Shown here one piece after another: positions 59,530 through 64,000 of a stretch of DNA of 64,000 nt. Positions within the stretch are counted from its first letter, which is position 1; each line of letters opens with the position of its first letter. This DNA is from Bryobacterales bacterium (GTDB taxonomy: Bacteria > Acidobacteriota > Terriglobia > Bryobacterales > Bryobacteraceae), in assembly GCA_003142185.1 (NCBI GenBank), contig PLOR01000010.1:1-64000 (forward strand). The letters run 5' to 3'. A program made the translations under genes and the position numbers. The notes under the pieces were generated by a model. That model searched no databases. It was not told the DNA's origin and saw nothing but the letters and a program-made list of their open reading frames with translations.

Positions 59530-60612
59530 ATGGGGCTCGATCTTATTTTTGTTCGCGCATTTTTCGTTCTGATTCTCTCCCTGTGCGCTTTTCTCCTCCA
59601 TCCGGCTCAGGTGTCGCCATGGGTTTCGACTTTGGGCGGCCTGGTGCTGGGCGGTGGCATCATTTATTTCGAGATCCGTCTGGAAAAAGTCAGTCTCACT
59701 CGCCTGATTGGGGCTGCCGTCGGCTCGATCCTGGGAATTGCAGGCGCGTTCCTGATGTCCCTGGTGGTGGAGAAGGCCTTGCCCGGCCAGCCGATTCTGC
59801 CGGTCTGCCTGCTGTTGTGGATGACCTACGTGGGGCTGGTGGTGGGCGCCAGGAAGGGCGACATGCTCAACCTGGCGGCGCTGGGCGGCGTCTTCGGCGG
59901 CGAGAAAAGCTCGCAGAAGTCGTTCAAGATTCTCGACACCAGCGTGATCATCGACGGCCGCATCGCCGATATCGCCGAAACCGGCTTCCTCGATGGCGTG
60001 CTGGTGATTCCGCAGTTCGTCCTGCGCGAGCTGCAACTGGTGGCGGATTCGGCCGATTCGATGAAGCGCAACCGCGGCCGCCGCGGCCTGGATATCCTGC
60101 AACGTATCCAGAAGATGACCCACCTGGCGGTGCAGATCGTGGAAGAAGATTTTCCCAACGTCCGTGAAGTGGATATGAAGTTGATCGAACTGGCCAAGAT
60201 CTACGATTGCAAGGTGGTCACCAACGATTTCAACCTCAACAAAGTGGCCCAACTGCACGGCGTGGAAGTGCTCAACATCAACGAGCTGGCCAATTCCCTG
60301 AAACCGATTGTGCTGCCCGGCGAGACCATGCGCGTCTTCATTCTCAAAGAGGGCAAGGAATACAACCAGGGCGTGGCTTACCTCGACGATGGCACCATGG
60401 TGGTGGTAGACAACGCCAAGCGCCTGATCTCGAAGACCATCGATATCACCGTGACCAGCGTGTTGCAGACCACCGCCGGGAAGATGATCTTCGGCAAGTA
60501 CGATGAACGGCTGCATGGCGCAGGCACCGCCGGGCATGAGCGGCCCGTGCGGAAGGCCGAGCCGCTGCCGATAGCCGGCGTCGCGGCCGAGAAAACCACG
60601 ATAGAATCGTAG
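59530..60612 (+). CDS. PIN-TRAM domain membrane protein (YacL-like)
   Basis: A 360-residue protein with four N-terminal membrane spans (about 1-115), a PIN nuclease domain (about 135-260: FKILDTSVIIDGRIADIAET, GVLVIPQFVLRELQLVADSA, VVTNDFNLNKVAQLHGVEVL; the acidic quartet D-E-D-D is present) and a TRAM domain (PGETMRVFILKEGKEYNQGV, DGTMVVVDNAKRLISKTIDI). It matches YacL-like proteins, which are probably RNases. It precedes ispD by 5 nt, an arrangement conserved in many bacteria. AAAGGGG is about 6 nt before the ATG. Confidence 0.92.
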   Translation: MGLDLIFVRAFFVLILSLCAFLLHPAQVSPWVSTLGGLVLGGGIIYFEIRLEKVSLTRLIGAAVGSILGIAGAFLMSLVVEKALPGQPILPVCLLLWMTYVGLVVGARKGDMLNLAALGGVFGGEKSSQKSFKILDTSVIIDGRIADIAETGFLDGVLVIPQFVLRELQLVADSADSMKRNRGRRGLDILQRIQKMTHLAVQIVEEDFPNVREVDMKLIELAKIYDCKVVTNDFNLNKVAQLHGVEVLNINELANSLKPIVLPGETMRVFILKEGKEYNQGVAYLDDGTMVVVDNAKRLISKTIDITVTSVLQTTAGKMIFGKYDERLHGAGTAGHERPVRKAEPLPIAGVAAEKTTIES

Positions 60613-60617
60613 AACAC

Positions 60618-61355
60618 ATGAGAGTCGCCGTCATATTGCCCGCAGCAGGGCTTGGCACGCGCATGGGCAAGGGTGCGGCCGAAAAGACCGGCACCAGCCG
60701 CAAGCAGTTCATGCTGCTCGAAGGTTCGCCCATCCTGCTGCACACGGTGCGCAAATTCGCCGCCTCCGACCGCGTCAACGAGCTGGTGGTGGCGGTGCGC
60801 GCGGAAGACATGGAATGGGTCGGCGCCATGCTGGCCGGCGAGTTTCACGGCCGCAAGGTGCGCGTGGTGGAGGGCGGCAACAGCCGCCAGCAATCGGTCG
60901 AAAACGCGCTGCGCTCGTTGGGGCCGGAGACCGACCTGGTAGCCGTGCACGACGCGGTGCGGCCGTTCATCGATCTCGAAATCATCCATCGCGCTTTCGA
61001 CGAAGCGGCCGAAAGCGGCGCCGCCATCGTCGGCCTGCCGGCGGTGGACACCGTGAAGCAGGTGAATCGCGGCACCGGCAAGACACGTGTCCGCACCACC
61101 CTGCCGCGCGACAAACTGGTGCTGGCGCAGACCCCGCAGGTTTTCCGCTACGAGTTGCTGGTGCGCGCCTACGAAGCGGCGCGCCGCGACGGATTCATCG
61201 GCACCGACGAATCCAGCCTGGTCGAGCGGCTGGAGGACGCGGAAGTGACGGTGGTGCTGGGCAGCGACCGCAATATCAAAATCACCCGGCCCGCCGACAT
61301 GGAACTGGCCCGCCTCTTCCTCCACGAAGACACCGCCAAGGAAGCCATCGGTTGA
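60618..61355 (+). CDS. ispD: 2-C-methyl-D-erythritol 4-phosphate cytidylyltransferase
   Basis: A 245-residue IspD of the MEP isoprenoid pathway: ILPAAGLGTRMGKG is the CTP loop, RKQFMLLEGSPILLHTVRKF contains the conserved Lys, EGGNSRQQSVENAL, VAVHDAVRPFI, LPAVDTVKQV and the Asp-rich TDESSLVERL segment follow. A 10-residue insertion after GKG (AAEKTGTS) is slightly unusual. It is translated 5 nt after the PIN-TRAM gene and overlaps ispF by 4 nt (TTGA). Confidence 0.96.
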   Translation: MRVAVILPAAGLGTRMGKGAAEKTGTSRKQFMLLEGSPILLHTVRKFAASDRVNELVVAVRAEDMEWVGAMLAGEFHGRKVRVVEGGNSRQQSVENALRSLGPETDLVAVHDAVRPFIDLEIIHRAFDEAAESGAAIVGLPAVDTVKQVNRGTGKTRVRTTLPRDKLVLAQTPQVFRYELLVRAYEAARRDGFIGTDESSLVERLEDAEVTVVLGSDRNIKITRPADMELARLFLHEDTAKEAIG

Positions 61356-61831
61356 GCGAGATCCGCACCGGTCTGGGCTGGGATGTGCACCGGCTTGCCG
61401 CCGGGCGCGCCTTGATCCTGGGCGGCGTAACCGTTCCCAGCGAGATGGGCCTGGAGGGTCACTCCGACGCAGACGTGCTGGCCCACGCCATCACCGACGC
61501 CATTTTGGGCGCCGCCGCGCTGGGCGATATCGGCATGCACTTCCCGGATTCCGATCCCCGTTGGAAAGGCGCCGACAGCCTGGTCTTTCTGCGCCACGCG
61601 CGGCAAATGGCGGAAGCCGCCGGCTTCCGCATCGTCCACGTCGATTCGACGGTGATTCTGGAGCGCCCCAAGCTGAAGGATTACCGCGACGCCATTCGCG
61701 AGCGGCTGGCCGCCACGCTCGGCCTCACGCTCGACCGCGTCTCGGTGAAGTTCAAGACCGCCGAGAAGATGGGACCGGTCGGGGAAGGCCGTTCCGCCGA
61801 AGCGCAAGTCATCGTAACGTTAGAGCGCTAG
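61352..61831 (+). CDS. ispF: 2-C-methyl-D-erythritol 2,4-cyclodiphosphate synthase
   Basis: A 159-residue IspF: RTGLGWDVHRLAAGRALILG holds the zinc ligands Asp and His, then VPSEMGLEGHSDADVLAHAI (third zinc His in GHSDAD), TDAILGAAALGDIGMHFPDS, and KFKTAEKMGPVGEGRSAEAQ at the active-site lid. The start is a TTG inside the ispD stop (TTGA), the only start in frame that keeps the conserved N-terminus. It closes CDP-ME 2-phosphate to MEcPP. Confidence 0.96.
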   Translation: MSEIRTGLGWDVHRLAAGRALILGGVTVPSEMGLEGHSDADVLAHAITDAILGAAALGDIGMHFPDSDPRWKGADSLVFLRHARQMAEAAGFRIVHVDSTVILERPKLKDYRDAIRERLAATLGLTLDRVSVKFKTAEKMGPVGEGRSAEAQVIVTLER

Positions 61832-61835
61832 CGCC

Positions 61836-61862
61836 GTGGGGCAGGCGCTTTCGCCTGCCAAC
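61836..61862. repeat. Short dispersed palindrome (REP-like)
   Basis: GTGGGGCAGGCGCTTTCGCC then TGCCAAC: the same hairpin as at 48317-48343 in the other orientation; it follows ispF. Confidence 0.65.
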
Positions 61863-61974
61863 CCGCCACCCGGATTCTCCACGTGACACGGCTCACACTC
61901 CGACGTGCTTTCGGAGCCGCGACCATAGGGAGCGGTTGTTGCCGGCGAGTGAGCTTGCTGATTCGCTGCCCGGG

Positions 61975-62142
61975 CTAACTGGCCAGCAGGCACATCCGGC
62001 GGGCGGCGCGGCGGGCCTTCAGGCGCTCATTGGCCTTCTTCTGCTTTTCCGCCGAAACCACCGTCTGGCATGCGTCACAGCGTTTCCGTATGCGCGACCG
62101 CGTCACGAATTCCGCGCCGCAGCGGCGGCACTGCTTCTTCAT
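61975..62142 (-). CDS. Small zinc-ribbon protein
   Basis: A 55-residue basic protein: MKKQCRRCGAEFVTRSRIRK, RCDACQTVVSAEKQKKANER. Two CxxC pairs (CRRC and CDAC) about 20 residues apart form a treble-clef or zinc-ribbon site, followed by a Lys/Arg-rich helix. It probably binds nucleic acid or ribosomes. GAGGAG lies 4 nt before the chosen ATG; a longer frame from 62214 is possible. The family is not known to me. Confidence 0.6.
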   Translation of the reverse strand: MKKQCRRCGAEFVTRSRIRKRCDACQTVVSAEKQKKANERLKARRAARRMCLLAS

Positions 62143-62557
62143 GGTCTCCTCGAGCGGGAGAATGCCCGGTTTCTTGGGCAGCAGATGTGAATAATGGAAA
62201 TCGCAATGATTCATTACCGGAACCTCGCAATCTTGAGTGAAAAAGGGAACCTGGCGACAGACACGCTAACCGCAAGCGTTGTGGCCCGGGAGGGTGGCGC
62301 CGCAACGCGGGCGAAAAAGGTGTCGGATCGCATTTCCCCGTAACTGGGTGATACCGCGCTAATAGGCATCGAACTGGGGGAAAAGCCCACACCTGTCATG
62401 AAACGCAAACTCCTGGGGCGAATCGGGAGGGTGTGTGCAATGTATTGAGCAGCAGGTACTTGAAAGGACGCGCGGGCTTCCCTGGGACCACCCTCGCCGA
62501 CTGCCAACAACCCACGCCTGTCATGAATTCCATATTGAGTGCACGCCACCGGCCAGT
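62143..62557. other. Intergenic region with a repeated 16-nt motif
   Basis: No gene is recognised. CCCACACCTGTCATGA near 62386-62401 and CCCACGCCTGTCATGA near 62511-62526 are near-identical, 125 nt apart in the same orientation; they might be protein-binding sites or part of a small RNA. Confidence 0.4.
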
Positions 62558-63031
62558 TCACGCCGCCGGCGCCGCTTCAGGACGGTACAACTCTTCCGCC
62601 TTCAGCAATTCCCAACGCAAATGGTTAATGTAAAAAACCAGCACCGTTTCAGGTGCCGTAGTCCGAAACTTTTCGTAAACGCGCCCTTCCCACCCTTCAG
62701 TGAAGTGTGGTTTCGGGTCCATATCTTTCGCAAAAAATCCGTTCTCATGCGGCACGCCCAGGAAATCCAGCACGGCGATGATCAGGTCCAGGTGCGAAAC
62801 CAGCACCGCCTGTGCCAGGTCGGTGCCAAACGCCGTATCGCCTTCCATGATCCGCGCCCACAGACGCGGCGCCGCTTTGCGCAGAGTCTCGGTGTTCAAC
62901 TTGTGCAGGTGCGCCCGCACTTTGAAGCCTTCGTAAATCTGGTAGGTCCTCAGCTTACCGATTGAGATGCCGCGCAGCAGTTGGGCGAAACCCTCCTCAC
63001 CCAACCCGCGATACAGGTCCGAAATCTCCAT
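62558..63031 (-). CDS. Conserved hypothetical protein
   Basis: A 157-residue helical protein, MEISDLYRGLGEEGFAQLLR, LRTYQIYEGFKVRAHLHKLN, SHLDLIIAVLDFLGVPHENG, FFAKDMDPKPHFTEGWEGRV. No signal peptide or membrane span is seen. I recall similar hypothetical proteins in Acidobacteria but no function. No binding site precedes the ATG. It stands alone between a possible regulatory region and the second MITE-like element. Confidence 0.65.
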   Translation of the reverse strand: MEISDLYRGLGEEGFAQLLRGISIGKLRTYQIYEGFKVRAHLHKLNTETLRKAAPRLWARIMEGDTAFGTDLAQAVLVSHLDLIIAVLDFLGVPHENGFFAKDMDPKPHFTEGWEGRVYEKFRTTAPETVLVFYINHLRWELLKAEELYRPEAAPAA

Positions 63032-63158
63032 GAATTGTCAGGCTATCATGAACGGCGCGCTGGCGGAGCAGGGGGTCCGATAATCCACTACCCCCGTTTG
63101 CGGGCGTCGGCGGGCGGTTTGGTACCAAGTGTAACGTGCCAAAAGCCGGGCGGGCACT

Positions 63159-63268
63159 GTGGCGCACGCACTCGTGCGTGCAGCGTCGAGACTCATCTCG
63201 ACGCGTCTTGGCTCCGGGCCGGGCGTCGGCACGATTGCCGACGCGGCACGCACGAGTGCGTGCGCCAC
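63159..63268. repeat. 110-nt MITE-like inverted-repeat element, copy 2
   Basis: Outer arms begin GTGGCGCACGCACTCGTGCG and end with its complement; inner hairpins are GTCGAGA...TCTCGAC and GTCGGCA...TGCCGAC, in the opposite order to 44227-44340, so the two copies are inverted relative to one another. Confidence 0.8.
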
Positions 63269-63282
63269 CTCCTGTGTGCCCC

Positions 63283-64000
63283 TCAGAACGAGAGCGAAGC
63301 GATCATCTCATCCAGCTCGTGCTGCAACGCGGTCTTCTTCTTTTGCAGTTCCGCCTGGCGGTCGCCCACGCCGGTCAACTTCTGCTCCAACCCGCCAAGT
63401 TGCTTCGCGTAGTCCTGCACCTGCTGATACTGGCCGCTGACGCTGTTGAGGCTGGAGATGTTCCGGCGCAGTCGGTCCTCCGTCGTGCTCAGGTCCTTCA
63501 TCTGGCGCTCGGCGTCATCGAGGGCGGCGTTGTTATCGACGATCTGCTGTTTCTGATTGGCGATCCGCTCGAGTTGCTTGCGGCCGTCCGCATTCAGGTC
63601 GCGGTTGTGGATGTAGGTCAGCAGGAAATCCGGCGATAAATTAGTGATCACATAGCTGCTATCGAACACGTGTTCTTCCGAGACGGCGAATGTCTTGGTC
63701 GCCCCCGCCGCGAGTGGCACTTCAAAACGGTAGTTATCCGCGGTCTTCTCCATCGGCTTCTGGTTGAGCAGCGTGTAGCCGGCGCGCAGCGGATGTTCGA
63801 TGATGAGCGTCTTAGCCTTTTGATCCACATTGCGCGCGGTGTAAGTCGCGGTCTCTTCCGTGGCGGACTTGGTGAAGAAGACGCCGTGGTTCAAGTGAAT
63901 CTCGCGCACCACGGCCTGCTTGCTGTCGAACGCCGTTGTAATCCGCGTGCCCAGGTCCACCGCGTAACTGATGAGCCGCTTATCGCCGGCCTTGAGCGTC
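63283..64000 (-). CDS. DUF4139 domain protein, C-terminal part (runs off the window)
   Basis: The frame is open to the right edge, so the N-terminus is missing. What is seen begins LKAGDKRLISYAVDLGTRIT and is the DUF4139 domain: NHGVFFTKSATEETATYTAR, TLIIEHPLRAGYTLLNQKP, RFEVPLAAGATKTFAVSEEH, ITNLSPDFLLTYIHN. The last 100 residues are a long coiled coil (RKQLERIANQKQQIVDNNAA, LDDAERQMKDLSTTEDRLRR, then a second heptad stretch). DUF4139 proteins are secreted or mucoidy-linked with unknown function. The gene ends 15 nt after the MITE-like element. Confidence 0.85.
   Translation of the reverse strand, partial: TLKAGDKRLISYAVDLGTRITTAFDSKQAVVREIHLNHGVFFTKSATEETATYTARNVDQKAKTLIIEHPLRAGYTLLNQKPMEKTADNYRFEVPLAAGATKTFAVSEEHVFDSSYVITNLSPDFLLTYIHNRDLNADGRKQLERIANQKQQIVDNNAALDDAERQMKDLSTTEDRLRRNISSLNSVSGQYQQVQDYAKQLGGLEQKLTGVGDRQAELQKKKTALQHELDEMIASLSF

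Overview
The window looks like a chromosomal segment of an acidobacterium of the Solibacter/Bryobacter lineage. The evidence is a TIGR03435-family protein, an acidobacterial duplicated orphan permease (ADOP, TIGR03434), two eukaryote-like Ser/Thr kinases (one preceded by an ECF-like sigma factor of the TIGR02999 type), a PEP-CTERM protein, high GC, and many small dispersed palindromic repeats. No rRNA, CRISPR array or prophage is visible.

Region 1 (1-21.2 kb) is accessory in character. It holds three decayed IS66-family fragments (1-204, 2721-3044, 6159-6296), the TIGR03435 protein, a REC-PilZ protein, the ADOP permease, an orphan CheD-like deamidase with a suspected frameshift, DUF1003 and YtxH proteins, a tyrosine integrase cut off after its N-terminal domain and joined to a RAMA/DUF4357-like fragment, the PEP-CTERM protein, a sigma factor/kinase-TPR pair, and a complete type I restriction-modification operon (hsdM-hsdS-hsdR). 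The RM operon abuts a tRNA-Asn gene.

Region 2 (21.3-32.2 kb) holds a GH5 glycosidase, a REC-PP2C phosphatase, a HEAT-repeat protein, two M48 metalloproteases, mqnD of the futalosine menaquinone pathway, and a Ser/Thr kinase carrying a LecA-like C-terminal domain.

Region 3 (32.3-41.3 kb) is a long minus-strand operon: hisI-hisG-hisD-hisC-HAD phosphatase-hisB-hisH-hisF-hisA-etfB-etfA. Nearly every junction is a 4-nt or similar stop/start overlap. Its leader is the best find in the window: a 20-codon peptide with four consecutive His codons, followed by mutually exclusive helices and a strong intrinsic terminator directly before hisI. This is a classical ribosome-mediated his attenuator, a mechanism best known from Gammaproteobacteria. 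hisE is absent here; the HAD protein is the likely histidinol-phosphatase.

Region 4 (41.4-54.8 kb) holds a chimeric orphan HigA-type antitoxin, a CBM9-like protein, lysA, a type IV pilin beside a degenerate duplicate lacking the prepilin motif, feoAB, a GNAT acetyltransferase, a TMTC-like membrane protein with TPRs, flaG-fliS, a tandem array of secreted proteins in which one copy is frameshifted and a third is only a stub, and L-2-hydroxyglutarate oxidase.

Region 5 (54.9-64 kb) holds tRNA-Leu, a HepT-MntA toxin-antitoxin pair, an AlkD-like protein, a YncE-propeller/phosphoesterase, the conserved PIN-TRAM/ispD/ispF operon, small hypothetical proteins, and a DUF4139 protein that runs off the end. 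Two copies of a 110-nt MITE-like element lie at 44.2 and 63.2 kb in opposite orientation.
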